Source: Aquila chrysaetos chrysaetos (lineage: Eukaryota > Chordata > Aves > Accipitriformes > Accipitridae). From it: a stretch of 64,000 bases of DNA. Below are positions 12,661 through 52,367 of this stretch, piece after piece (positions within the stretch are counted from its first letter, which is position 1; every line of letters begins with the position of its first letter). Where the stretch lies: positions 79,243,538-79,307,537 of the forward strand of contig NC_044004.1 in the NCBI RefSeq assembly GCF_900496995.4, in the 5' to 3' direction. The notes beneath the pieces are model-generated. The model was not told where the DNA came from. It saw only the letters and a program-made list of their open reading frames with translations, and did no database searches. The position numbers were made by a program, and so were the translations under genes.

Positions 12661-15600
12661 ACAAATGCTAAAATGTTATTTGTACCAAGTCCTACCTGAG
12701 TGCCATACCGTAAAAGGCTGCAAAAACTATTTTGTATAAGCAGAACATCAATATTTTTTTGCACTGCTTCTCAAATGGCAACTTAGTTTCCTTACCTTAA
12801 TATTTATATTGATAAAGAGTTTCTCTGTGTATTGAATATTGTGTAATAAGGATGGCAAAACCTAAAAGAAACCTAACAACACCGAAGTCTCTAAGACTAT
12901 TTTATGTAAATATAAATGTAGAATAAACAAAATATGGTGTGATAATACAGCTCACTTGGAGGACTTAAATGATATCCCATTGATACCTTGCTCATATCAA
13001 TAGGAATAATATAAAACACATACTGATGATATACAGGTATCTCACATAAAGTAATTTCATTGTATTTGTTTCTGAAAGTATGACCATGCTTTTAAACATG
13101 CAGATTTTGAGTTGTTCCAATTTATTAAGGGTTCGAATCATTCTGTGTCAGGAAGAGTATTAGCAGGCTCTGAGTGAGTTTCTTTCAGGACATGAATAAA
13201 AATATTGAAGGTATCTTAACAAGATAAAGAGTGATTTCAGACTACGTTGATTTCAAACACTGGTGTTTCTGACGGGTGACAAATATGCACCACAATCTGC
13301 TCATGTTGTCCAGTCTGTAAGTGCTATTTTCAACGCAGCCTCACCTCCCTTGAGTTGTGCTGTTTCCTAAGGGTTGCAGTAGAACTGCCTCTCGAGGGTC
13401 AGCACTAGTTAAGATCTGCTGTGTCCCTCTAACTATGCCTCTTGGTGGTCATCTAGTCCTGTCCCCCTGTCTACAGGGCAGCCTGCTTCCCAGTCCCAGA
13501 CCCTTTCTGACACATCAGCAAAACAAACCTGTGTGCTGCCGGCACTCTTGTACTTCAGCAAATATGGTCCGAGCTCTTTTTTTGGCTTCTGAGCTTTTTG
13601 CACCCATGCTTCTACTGCCATAGCTAGAAAAAAGACTGATTCATGTAAGACTTTGCTAAAAGGTCACAATACCATGTGGGCCTGAGGACAGCCCTGAGGT
13701 CTAACCCAAAATATGAATGCAGTCATATCTGTAAAGTCTCACAGCACTTCATCACAGAATTCCCTGATGATGGTAAACAGTTAGGCAATCTTCTGCCATG
13801 TGCTTATTCACATGCTGCTTGTTACAGGTCCAATTTCAAGTACCATTTCTGAACAGGTACATTTACATTATGATTTTAATGGGTTTTCAAAATACCTCGC
13901 AAAATCTACTCCCCTGTTTTCTTGGCTCTCCTTGACTGTCTTTTTGCTGGCCATAACTGAATAAAAAAGAAAAACCGTTTTTCCTTCAGTTATTTTTATA
14001 ACTGAATCCTCTCTTAGCCTGTATTTTTGTGGTCTTCAGCATCTCATAGCTCCCTCTACTGCCAAAATGCTCTCACGACGCAAACAGCATTCGAGTCCGG
14101 AGTAAGACAGACGACCCTTCTTTATGAATTTGGTTTCCTCCCCCGGATATGGATTGTATGCAACTTCCAGTGTAGGTATTTTTTACATAATCATCTTTCA
14201 GTGGATAGATATACCACATACATCGCAATGAAGAGAAAACCATTTTAAACAGTCCTTCAATTTTCAATTACAAAGAGATGTAAAACTGAAAAGCAAAGGT
14301 ATGAAAAACTAAAAAAAAAACCCCACCAAACAAAACCAACACCCTAAAATCTGGAAACAACACTATTACAAAATTCTGTCTATCTCTAGGCTATTTTGTT
14401 TAGATGCTAAAGCCTTTGAAAGAGAGAGGGATAAATAATGGCTTGCAATAAGCCATGTGATAGCCTCTTTCAGTTAAGCTATGCGCACTGAAAAAGCAGA
14501 CTAAACTGTAAGACAGCAGCCCTAACCATCGAAGTGCTGTTTAAGAGTGTGACCTTCATTATCAGCTGCATGTCATTATTGCTTCTAAATTGCATATATT
14601 AACAATTACATGTCAAAGGTTTCAGGAAATTGGAGAATGCCATTATATTTCTTTTAGAGACTTTACTGTCTAGAATGAAAGCTGTATTAAGTTTCTGAAT
14701 ATGTTTTCTCTTTCTTCCCTGAGTATGCTGACTATTTAGGTTTTGCATCCTTCTGGTTCAGAAAGTGGAACTCTAGCACCCGTGCACTTACCTCTGCCAC
14801 ACCCAGCCCAGTAACACCGTGATTCATGGTTATTTTGATCTAGGTTACCAGATTTGTTTGATTGATTGGCTAAAATAATCAGTAGGGTATTTTTTTCATC
14901 AAGTATTTGAGAAATTATTTTAGTTAATTCCAGATTACATACAAGGCCACAAACTAAAAAGTAATCTGATAATTATTAATAAAAAAGAGTGCTCAAAAGT
15001 ATTTAACAACTCCAAATACTGCACACAGATGTTGTCAGCAGCTATGCTTAAAAAGCAAGGAAAAATCTTTAAAGGCTCAGTCTCCAATACTTGAGATAAG
15101 ATCATCAATTAAAGGGATGGAGGAGAGTGGTGCAGGTTTGGTAAACTAATAAAGATCATTATATTAGAATTTGAATGAGATAGCCTAGTAAATTAGAGTA
15201 GGAGACTTTTGTTTCCTAGGCAGGAATTTCAGAATTACATTACTTTGCAATCTAATAGGAAATCATTTGCTGTGGGGAAACCTAAAATCCACAATTCCTT
15301 TTGCTCAAATGAGGTAATAGAGATGGGTCCAAGACTTAAAGTGGAAGTATTGGCATTGTTTCCCCCCAAAATCTCTAATATACTTCACCTAACACCCATA
15401 CGCTTAACTGATACTTGCTATACAGAGACAAATTCAAGTTCATCCTTATTTCTAATGGTAGAACTTATTAGAGAAAATAGCTACCCCTAAGCGCATGCTC
15501 ATGAGAAGTTAAGCTCAGATATACCTGCTCTGCATTCTGCAGCAAGTGTGGCCCTTTCTCTTAGTATGAGGCTAAAAAGCATTAATAGCTATAATGAGGC

Positions 15601-16240
15601 AGTTTTTGTTTAGTATACTCCTAAGTTTCTGGTCACTCTTCTAGACACAAAGAAAATAATGGCACTCCTTTCAGTACTGAGTGAACTGGCTGGACTGAGG
15701 GTAGCACATCCCAACTAGGAGTACAGCATCAGGTTGTGCGGCTTAATTTGATTTCTTATGCAGCTGTGTGTTGTGTAAATAAAGCACACAGTATACACTA
15801 TCTGGGTGACCTTCTCCACATTTGTTTAGGGTGTACAAGCTCCAACTAACCTTCCAGGATAGGAGCGTATCTTAAAACAATTTCAATTTTCCTAAACTCC
15901 TGCACAGCAGGGTTTCCCAAAAGGTCTTTTAGTTTCTTCCAGGGCATCATCTGCTTTCCAAGAAACCATATCAGGAAGAACTTGTGAATATTTATTTCCC
16001 CACAAGTCCCAATCCAGTTTAACAGAGCAAGGCCAAGGCGGTCTGACAGGACTGACCACCTGCTTTTCCCCACACCCTCATCTCACCTGGCCAAGCGCCC
16101 TGAGGACTGGCAGGGAGCAGCCACCGGTAGTGCCCAGGTACTACTGCAGAAATGTCAGTCACCAGCTCGGAGGGAGCCTCCGCAAGCATCACTTCTCCCA
16201 ACACCAGCAGGAGAAGCAGGAGCTCCCTCCACGTCCAACA
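12661..16240. other. Intergenic spacer between FABP2 and C4orf3
   Basis: AT-rich with no recognisable exon. A patch at about 13,340-13,620 is richer in G+C and C-runs than its surroundings but shows no known repeat or gene. An A-rich AAACC-type stretch is at about 14,310-14,345. Sequence becomes GC-rich from about 16.05 kb into the C4orf3 CpG island. Confidence 0.6.
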
Positions 16241-16440
16241 TCTTTACCACACGAGCCCGCCCTGGCGCGGCCGTTAGCCCCCTCAGCAGTGAGGGGGGAA
16301 GGGGCCACCGCGGCGGCAGCCTGCCAGGAGAGGAGAGCAGCGAGGGAGCGCAGCCGTGCTCGGAGAGCTAGGCGGCAAAACACCAGCGCCGTCACCGGGT
16401 GGCGACGGAGGCCGCAGCGGCGCCACTCCCGCCCCAACGG

Positions 16441-16470
16441 CCGCTAACCGCCGCTAACCGCCATTAACCG
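16441..16470 (+). promoter_or_regulatory. Three TAACCG sites at 10-bp spacing
   Basis: TAACCG occurs at 16445-16450, 16455-16460 and 16465-16470, embedded in a 10-bp tandem unit CCGCTAACCG (third copy CCATTAACCG). The hexamer fits the loose MYB-family pattern YAACNG, and the period equals about one helical turn. The function is inference. Confidence 0.5.
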
Positions 16471-16643
16471 CCGCCTCCAGCAGGGCGGGGCGCTACCTGA
16501 GGCGGCGAGGGCGGTGCCGGCCCGCGCGGGCCGCAGGGCGGGGCGGCAGTACGTGCGCTCCGCTCCCATTGGCTCCCGACCCGGAAGAGCAGCCGGTGCC
16601 TGCGCGGTGGGTGCCGCTGTGCGGCGTTGCGACGCCCGAGAAC

Positions 16644-16814
16644 ATGGCGGCGGCGGGGCGGCGGGAGCCGCCGCAGCAGCAGCAGCAGCAGCGGGACGCG
16701 GTGGCGGATGGCGGCCGGGCGCTGTCGCTGTCGGGGCAGTCCTACTGGCTGGACCTTTGGCTCTTCGTCCTCTTCGACCTGGCGCTCTTCGTGGTCATCT
16801 ACCTGCTGCCCTGA
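16644..16814 (+). CDS. C4orf3: C4orf3 / another-regulin (ALN), SERCA-regulating micropeptide
   Basis: Encodes a 56-residue single-pass membrane micropeptide. ALN is known to sit in the ER membrane and inhibit the SERCA calcium pump, as phospholamban and sarcolipin do in muscle. The C-terminal block SYWLDLWLFVLFDLALFVV, then IYLLP (about residues 33-56), is the family hallmark: a Trp/Phe/Leu-rich membrane helix ending in the conserved Leu-Pro. The N-terminal half is poorly conserved, Ala/Arg-rich, and carries PPQQQQQQRD (residues 10-19), a six-Gln run. The start is the first ATG of the frame (GAACATGG, A at -3 and G at +4); in-frame sequence further upstream has no ATG. It is shorter than human C4orf3 (66 residues) because of the N-terminal part. 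Position between FABP2 and a convergent USP53 matches human synteny. Confidence 0.93.
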   Translation: MAAAGRREPPQQQQQQRDAVADGGRALSLSGQSYWLDLWLFVLFDLALFVVIYLLP

Positions 16815-17630
16815 GGGCGCCGGGCCCAGGTCAGACGGCTCTCGGCGGGGCGGGCTTCCACCCGCTCGTTGGGCGAGGAGGCGCGGCGCTGCGCTGAGGC
16901 ACCGGCTCCGGGAGGGAGAAAAGGGGCGGCGGGCGGCCCGGGGGTGAGGGAGGGAGGGCAGCTCCTGCCTCGCTGGGGTGCCCGCTGGTGAGCCGTGCGG
17001 ACAGGCGTGGGGGAAGGTACCGCTCCTGGCAGCGGAGCGGGCACCGGGGAGCAGCTCTGGCTTTCCTTGCCTGGAGCTTCCCAGCCTCAGAAGGAAGGCC
17101 TGGAAAGCACAAACACCGCCGAAGAAACGTAAAGCTCATTCCAAACAACCGGCAGCGTGATTTATTTTTTCCTCTTGAACAAAACAAAAAAAAAATATAG
17201 TATCGGTTCTTGGATTGGAAAGCATGCTTGATGCTTCTGTTGTGTTTGCCGTTATCTTCCAAGGACTGCAAAAGTAACTGGACTTCTTCTGTTCTCTGTA
17301 GAGCCACTATCTAATCGCAGGATGCACCTTATGAAAACAAGCAGTGGAAGAGCAGGACCATTTGTGCAGCACCAACAACTGGGAACACGCCTCCACTTGC
17401 ATCTGAATGCAAGAGGCATATATATACACACTATATCATAACATAACTCCGGCTGTATCACAAGTATTACTGTTCAGGTTTTTACCTATATCCTGTTTCT
17501 GTGTTCTAAACTGTGCCTTAAAGGTCACATAAGACAGCTTGACTGTGCTTTTGTAATTAGTGCCTAAAGGTTTGTTAAGTAGAAATGAAAATATGTACTG
17601 TTTGAATAAAATCAAGTGAAAGGACAGACT
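16815..17630 (+). other. C4orf3: C4orf3 3'UTR, intron and noncoding second exon
   Basis: Exon 1 appears to end at 16829 (CCCAG followed by GTCAGA), 15 nt after the stop. A strong acceptor CTTCTGTTCTCTGTAG ends at 17301, so a noncoding exon 2 would run from 17302 to the poly(A) site near 17,625. The 472-bp intron starts GC-rich and becomes AT-rich. The stop lies only 15 nt before the donor, too close to trigger nonsense-mediated decay by the 50-55 nt rule. Confidence 0.65.
17605..17610 (+). terminator. C4orf3: C4orf3 poly(A) signal
   Basis: AATAAA in the context TTTGAATAAAATCAAG, about 790 nt after the stop (about 320 nt of exon 2). Confidence 0.65.
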
Positions 17631-20424
17631 GTAGAGTGGCTGAGACTAAAATCCAGCTCTTATGTAGACTGAAGTGCTAACTCAGACCTTTTCCCTCAGT
17701 AGATGAAGCTTACCCAGCTGTTTCTTTCAAAAAGTTAATCATGAGGGTTTGATGCTGTTTGGTTTTCTATTCTACTTTTCTCTCTTTATACCACAGTGTG
17801 TATGAGATTCTAGCTTCAGCAGTTAACTGTGCCTTCTGAAACATGCCAGTGTTTAACAGCCCTTGCTTACTGATTTAGATAAAATGCATTCCAGTTTCCT
17901 TGCTATAAACAGTGAAGGAGCAAGCTTACAATAACAGCCTTCTCGAGTAGCTGGCAGGTTGTGTGTAAAGTACCCTCTTCCATGGATGAGTGGAAGTAGA
18001 CAGTAATAGGTCTCAACTTCCACATGCCCCATCAAAACTTCCTCTGTCTCACTGTAGGGAGACTTTCAAAACAGTGTTAAATGAAGGAGTCTCTTGCATT
18101 CTCAGGAGAAAGAAAAGGGAGCTAAGTACATGGAGTAGGCTTTTTACCTGATCAGGTTTTGGGGAAGACAGTCTTCAACTACGGATGAAGGGGGTTCAGT
18201 TTTCTTGAATGTTTTTCCCTTGTGAATACTATTTGCTAATTCAGAGAAGTACAGTTCATGGTTGTTGGTTTTCTTCAGGAATAAATAAAAATAACTAGAT
18301 TTCAGAGACTTTGAAGTGTAGAGTGTTTCCATCTCTTCTAACATTAAATGAAAACAGGCTACTGTCATGTTAAATAGGATTCAGGATGCAAAAGTGGGCA
18401 CATGCTCTCTTTCCCTTTACTTTTGTTTCATTGTTAAAGATAATTCTTCCACTGACAGTGGCTTTCTTCATGTATCAGACCTATGCTTTAGGAACAGAGA
18501 TGCCTTTACCTGCTAGCATTTTTGATCTTGGCTGCTGGTACCTGTGAAATAAGTCAGCAGTTTCAGAGTTCTTGACTCACAGTGCAGAAGAGTGCTAAAC
18601 TGTGATTGCATTCTCACAAATAGAAAAATGGATTTTCCAGTTTTTCAAGTGTAGCTATTAAAGAGACAAGTTCACTATTCTCCCCCCCCCCCCCCCCAGG
18701 AAATCTCAAGGGAACAACCTATTAGGGAAGCACTGTAATGTTGCTCCACTTCTCTTTTGGTAAGGAGGACAGGTGAGGCTAAGTCTTAAGAGCCTTTAGA
18801 AAGTTAAAAGCTAACAAAGTGCAGGTTTGTGATGCGTTGGGCTCAAGCTATTTCGTACGCTCCTGGAGCACGTGAATACACATACCAAGGCAAATTTCAC
18901 TTATCCCTAATGGAGCAAAGGTAGTAAGGTAGAAAGCTCATGTAACTAATCAATCTGTTGTCACCAAGTCTGTGGGATCATGGTATTAAAATTGCTTTAT
19001 GCATTTCATAGGTATTTAGAAAGCTAAAGAGACATTAACAGCTTTATAAACAAATACTTCAGAGGATGAATTTTACTGTTCAAAAAAAGGTAACTGAACC
19101 ACCATCTCTGCAAAGCTTAACCATTAGTAGCAGTATTATCTGTCACTGTTGGAAAAATGTAGTTCTGGAAGGTCAACTTTTTTTCTTTTAGAAAAGTGTG
19201 GAGTACAAAAAGAACAGAAGACAAAGATGTTTAAATTTTTATCTGATAGTTTGAACAAGCAGAACTTTGCAAGAAAATAATTCTAAAGACTGAAAAATAT
19301 ATTAATTACAAGACTTGTTAATGTCTTTACTGTTACAAAAATTGTCTAGGCTCTTATACAAATCTATAGCCAGAAGGGGACATTTATAAAAAAATAAATA
19401 GGCACCCTAGGTAAGTTAAAACAAGTTATCACATATTAGTTAGCAAATATTACGTACATACATACATGGAGTGCAGAGTCAAATATAAAAACAAAGGTGC
19501 CTCGATTAGCTGTCTATTTACTATAATTAAATACCTTGTAAACATGGGTCACAAAGTTGCCTGGTAAGATTGTTTCAAGCAAAGCAAGGAGCCTGAAGTA
19601 TATCTAAACTACTGCAGCTACTTTAAAAGTAAGTTTACCAGTTGTGCTTACTGGAAGCCAAATTCATTGGTATCAGTAATAGGCATTCATATTGCTCATT
19701 GTACAGAAATATGAACATTGCTATGCATGTTTAAAAATAAGTGTTCTAACATCATTCACAGTTGTTGCTGTGCTATTCATACATAAAAATACTGTCATTT
19801 CAAATACAAGATTTTTGCAAAACATTTTACAAATTATACATTATTTACAAATTCTAATAATCTTTGTTTTTACACAAGTATTAGAACACAGTTTTATGTA
19901 ACTGGCTATATATATATTATGTAACATTGCTAGATGAACTAGAAAAGTTTAATTTACAGGTTCTGAAATCTCTCAAAAATACGACAATTAGGAATCTTCC
20001 AAGTTCTTACATTTTCAGGGTTCTTTTTCTGCATTCAACTGATTTTCTTACAAAAGGTTAATCTTTTTAAGTTGCTGTTTACCAGCAGCCATACCTAAAC
20101 ATGCATAATTATTTGCACTACAAATTCTAGAATTTGTTTTTTTCCAAGTGCTACAATAAATTTTGATCAAGAAGGTAGAAATAAGCAGATTAATCTGAGA
20201 TACCTGGTTTGTTGCATATATGTTCCAGTTCTACTGTAAGTTACATGTAGTTTTAAAAAAAAAAAAAACAACAAACAAAAAACAACTGACCTTGACACAG
20301 AATAACCAAAACTACTGTTTAAATGTATACCTTGGATAATCATGCTAAACAACTGCCAACATTTGGTTGAAGCACTAAAACTCATATAAGGTTTATAAAC
20401 ATAAAAAAGCCTTTCTGACTAACA
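17631..20424. other. Convergent spacer between C4orf3 and USP53
   Basis: AT-rich, no recognisable exon. It contains a C16 run at 18682-18697. If USP53 uses a more distal poly(A) site than the one proposed here, part of 19.4-20.4 kb would belong to its 3'UTR. Confidence 0.5.
18682..18697. repeat. C16 homopolymer
   Basis: Uninterrupted run of 16 C on the plus strand in the convergent spacer. Confidence 0.95.
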
Positions 20425-22057
20425 GTGCTAGTATAAGCAAGAGTGTTTATTATGCATATTTAACCTTCTTGCATTATTTTCATAACTAAAAGGCATTGAT
20501 GTTTACATGTAATCAGCAGCACCCCAAGTTAACACTCTAATATGAATAATGGCAAAATTTAGCCTTTTCGGATTGTGTCAGCCTTTGCTGACATTAATTG
20601 TAAGTTATACATAGTTCAATGTTATGTTAAGACTGAAAGAGAACTCTAAGCCCCTGCCTTTGAGACAAGACACAGTGGGTTATTTCACTGATGCTTAGGG
20701 CTGCTGTGAGGGCGAAATCCTGTTGGCCCTGCTTTCCTCCCCAGCCCTCACTGGGCCACGTGCTGGGCCTCAGCCCTCACTAAATAGTTCTGTGCACTGA
20801 TTTAACTAACCAAATAAAATCCAAATAAATACTCCTCTTTGTTACTGAAATAAGTCAGTTTACCAAAAGACATGGTAAATGCCAGAGCTGCCAAAACTGC
20901 AGGGCAGGGTGCTAGAGCAGAGAAAGAGTGAGGAACCTCTTTTCGTGCCCCCTCAGCCACCGCAGTCTGAACGGCTGCAGGTTCAGTCAGCCTGATTTGC
21001 CAATACAGAACACATCCATGTGTAGGACTGCTCCGAAGAGGAAAAAACGCCAGTAAAATCAAATGTCTGATCCCCATTAAACATTGCTCAAAATGTCAAG
21101 CTGAAAAAAGATAGGAAGTTCAATAAATAGCAGCATTGACTTTGCATGCAATTGTAGAATAAATCAAAACTGAACATAAGTAGTAAATACATCTAAAACC
21201 TTACAAAATTAATGTTTCATAGTTGCATGATAACTCTGTATTTTAAAATTAGCATCCTATTCTGCTATATCAGTTTGTAGCTTATGTGGTTAAATTTAAT
21301 TTTAATAAGTTAAAAGTATATATAGGGTGAACAACTCTGGTAAATGTGTTTAAAAATGTACACTAACATAGAGCAGGTATATTAATAGGACAGTCTATTA
21401 CTGCAGTTTACTTGAATTCCCTTTGAAAATCTTATTTAACACTTGCAAACCAGAACCATTTTTAAAGAATTATTATTATTATTAAGGCTTTTCAAATAAA
21501 AAGTTAGAAATTCTCTGGGTAAACTTGTATTAAAGACACTTGAAGGTTTGTGCAAGCACAGACTCTCAGCGAAGTCAGTCAAAAAAAAAAAACCTATGTC
21601 ACCTCCTGCTACCTATCAGGACAAATACTGCTCTATTTTAACTACATTTACTGCATTATATATGGTAATATGTTTATCCCTTCTGTTAGTCTAAGTATGT
21701 AGTGACCACGTTCTGAAGGAACACTTTTTAAACTGCAATTAATTAAATCTCCTTACAAAGTTAGTAACGTCTAGTTGATCCCACTGCTGTAAGATGCATA
21801 CACGCAAAGGGACTATTTTTAATATAAACTGTAGAAGACAAGCTGAGTAACAGAGGTAAACATTAAGGCAACTAGAGTAACAAATCAAAGAACCAGAAGT
21901 TTAGCACCTCTTCTCTTCTGTTCACCTCTATTTGCATATTCATTTAAACAGTCATAACTCCTAAGCAAAGTACAGTCAACTGGGTACCTAGTTATCACAC
22001 ACACAGAGATTCAAGGTTTGTGCCCATTTACAGACTACATGAAATGCAGAAGTCAGA

Positions 22058-22094
<37 letters not shown>

Positions 22095-22096
22095 AT
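20425..22096 (-). other. USP53: Putative USP53 3'UTR
   Basis: Downstream of the USP53 stop on the minus strand. The best poly(A) signal is AATAAA on the minus strand (plus-strand TTTATT at 20446-20451), which would give a 3'UTR of about 1.65 kb. It begins with a 27-nt A tract in mRNA sense. Within it, plus-strand CAGCCCTCACT occurs twice about 30 bp apart (near 20743 and 20770). The end point is uncertain. Confidence 0.4.
22064..22090 (-). repeat. A27 tract (mRNA sense) just after the USP53 stop codon
   Basis: Plus strand shows 27 consecutive T. Read as USP53 mRNA, the stop TAG is followed by ATTCTT and then 27 A. It is a candidate oligo-dT mispriming site and possibly a retroposition scar. 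Confidence 0.9.
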
Positions 22097-50255
<28,159 letters not shown>

Positions 50256-51670
50256 TTAGACTTTATAATTGCAATATTTACGCTTAAATATTTAAGGATA
50301 TGATGGGTGCAAGGCAAAGAAAAAGGTCCTAAGAGAATTGCTCTAAAGTCACGGCATTCCATTCAACTCTGTGGAATAGTAACCATTCATGGGTTTAAGA
50401 CCATTTTCCATGAGCAGCTGTCAGCCATCTATGAGGATCAGTCTTTCCGTTAAAATACAGCTATACAAAGTTTTTAACTCTCAGACTTAAAAAAAAAAAA
50501 AAGTGTCCAGTTAAGGTTAAAACACGTTAAAAGTTATTAGAATAAAAGTTCGTATTAAGCAAGTTGCACAGTAACTGATTTCTCCTTCCAGGGATATCAG
50601 TAAAGTATTACTATAAATCATTAGTTGTATTATAATGCAAGTTTATATGTATCACAAAAATGGAAAGTTCTTGACAGGCGTTATACTCCTGTTCTCTTAT
50701 TTCGTTCCATCTTCTTTTCACTTTTAACTGTGACCCATGAAATATATTTCAGTTTAGAAGACTCCATGTTTATTTCATTCTCTTTCCAGTGAATCTGAAA
50801 TACGAAAAAAACAGAAAATATAAAAATAGAATTTCCCAAAATGGTAACGACCTTCTAAATCAGAAAAGAGATCATAGCCAAAACAACCTCTTAATCTAAA
50901 GGCAGATGCAATAACCAGGGAAGAGGAGGAGAAACAATTGCCACCTAAAAGTTGTTTTAAGGCAGAAAAATTAAATTATTTTATCTGTCATAATCAATTA
51001 TCTTCAAACTTACTATACACCTCTAAAGACCACAATAAAATTACTGTAAAGATTCTGGTAACAATATGCAACAGCTTATAAAAAAACCCATATAACAAGA
51101 GTTATTCTAGCTTTGAATCTCCAAGTCTAACAAAAAGATTACCAAGAAGTAAGTATTTTTATTCAACACTTGGAAGCCCAAGATGGTTTTGATTTCAATA
51201 TCCCAGCAAATCACATGAACTGATACATATTTCTATGTCTTAAGATTACTAAGATGTTATAGATGGATTCTCAGCTAGTACTCAGCTTTCAAAATTTTGT
51301 ACTACCTAGTAAACATTACATAAATACGTCATTAACCTAGTTGCATTCTTAAAGCATCCAGAAAAACATAGCTAATAGCAGAGCAAGAACATTCTGGTAG
51401 CTGTCCCAATAACCGATTCCAAAATTTTCAAATTCCAGCAATGAGTTGGTTCTCTCGTTGACGAAGGTACATATTTAAGGTTAAATGACTCATCATCCAG
51501 AACATCACCACAGGCACATGTAAAGCCCATACCATGATCATCTTACAACAATGGATTATTCAATCAGTTTGGCACTACTACATCATCCACGTAAACATTT
51601 GCAGTAACAGCACAGAACAGAATAAACTTAAATAAACCAAAGTGATTAAGGCTGCATACTTGGGAAAGAC

Positions 51671-51695
51671 AAAAAAAAAAAAAAAAAAAAAAAAA
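51671..51695. repeat. A25 homopolymer
   Basis: Run of 25 A on the plus strand. Confidence 0.95.
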
Positions 51696-52351
51696 GAAAA
51701 AAGTGAAATTTGGGCCTCACATTACAACCAAGATATTCACCTTAGATTTTACAAGCATGTGAGATACTAAAACTTAGCAGTATACTTCAAAACTTGCAGC
51801 CTTCTCACTACAATTTTTTTCACTGTGCAAGCCTTTTCAGATTGGTGAGCAGCATTAAAAAACAAAAATAGATTTTGTAATTGGAACGCTCTATAAATTG
51901 GAAGATAACCTTCCCCAGCTCAGAACAACCAACAACACATTCACGTCAAACAGTTCTACAGCTCTCAAATATTGTACAGCTGGGACACCACAGAAACAAA
52001 TCACATGACTTTCAAAAATACCTGCTGGAAGTCTTGCACCCCTAAACCCATTCCCCTTCATTTAAAAGAAACATTGGTACTTGCTTGTATTATCAAAAAA
52101 GAAAAAAAAATCCATAACTGGAACCTAACCAAAAGTCCCTTTTGCCCCATGCATAATCAGATTTTGTTTGTTTGTTTACTGATGTTACTGTATCTCACCC
52201 ATAAGTAATTTGATTTAATAATACTGGAAATTTTAAGTGTGATTTGTGACAGCACTGAGCAAGGAGTCTGAAATCTAACTGGAAACTGACCTTGACAGAA
52301 TATCATGTGATAATCTTGTTTTCTTTATGTTCACCTCAATAAATCCAGAAA

Positions 52352-52367
52352 GGGGGGGGGGGGGGGG
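52352..52367. repeat. G16 homopolymer
   Basis: Run of 16 G on the plus strand. Confidence 0.95.

Larger units (their letters stand above)
16250..17060. promoter_or_regulatory. C4orf3: CpG island and promoter of C4orf3
   Basis: Abrupt rise in G+C and CpG from about 16.25 kb to about 17.06 kb in otherwise AT-rich DNA. It contains an inverted CCAAT box (ATTGG, 16568-16572) and an ETS/GABPA-type CCGGAAG (16581-16587) just upstream of the ATG at 16644, plus a run of three TAACCG sites (16445-16470). No TATA box is seen. This fits a broadly expressed gene. Long open frames running through the island in other frames are side effects of base composition. Confidence 0.8.

Noticed and set aside
13340..13640. 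GC-richer patch with frames on both strands between FABP2 and C4orf3
   Set aside because: No splice-site pair, domain or repeat signature that I could support.
16514..16947. Open frames of 127 and 106 codons overlapping C4orf3 in other frames
   Set aside because: Ala/Arg/Gly-rich products of a CpG island with few stop codons; no conserved domain, and the conserved micropeptide is in a different frame.
20802..20840. Tandem plus-strand AATAAA hexamers (CCAAATAAAATCCAAATAAA)
   Set aside because: No plus-strand exon precedes them; they sit in the putative USP53 3'UTR, where the sense is the other strand.
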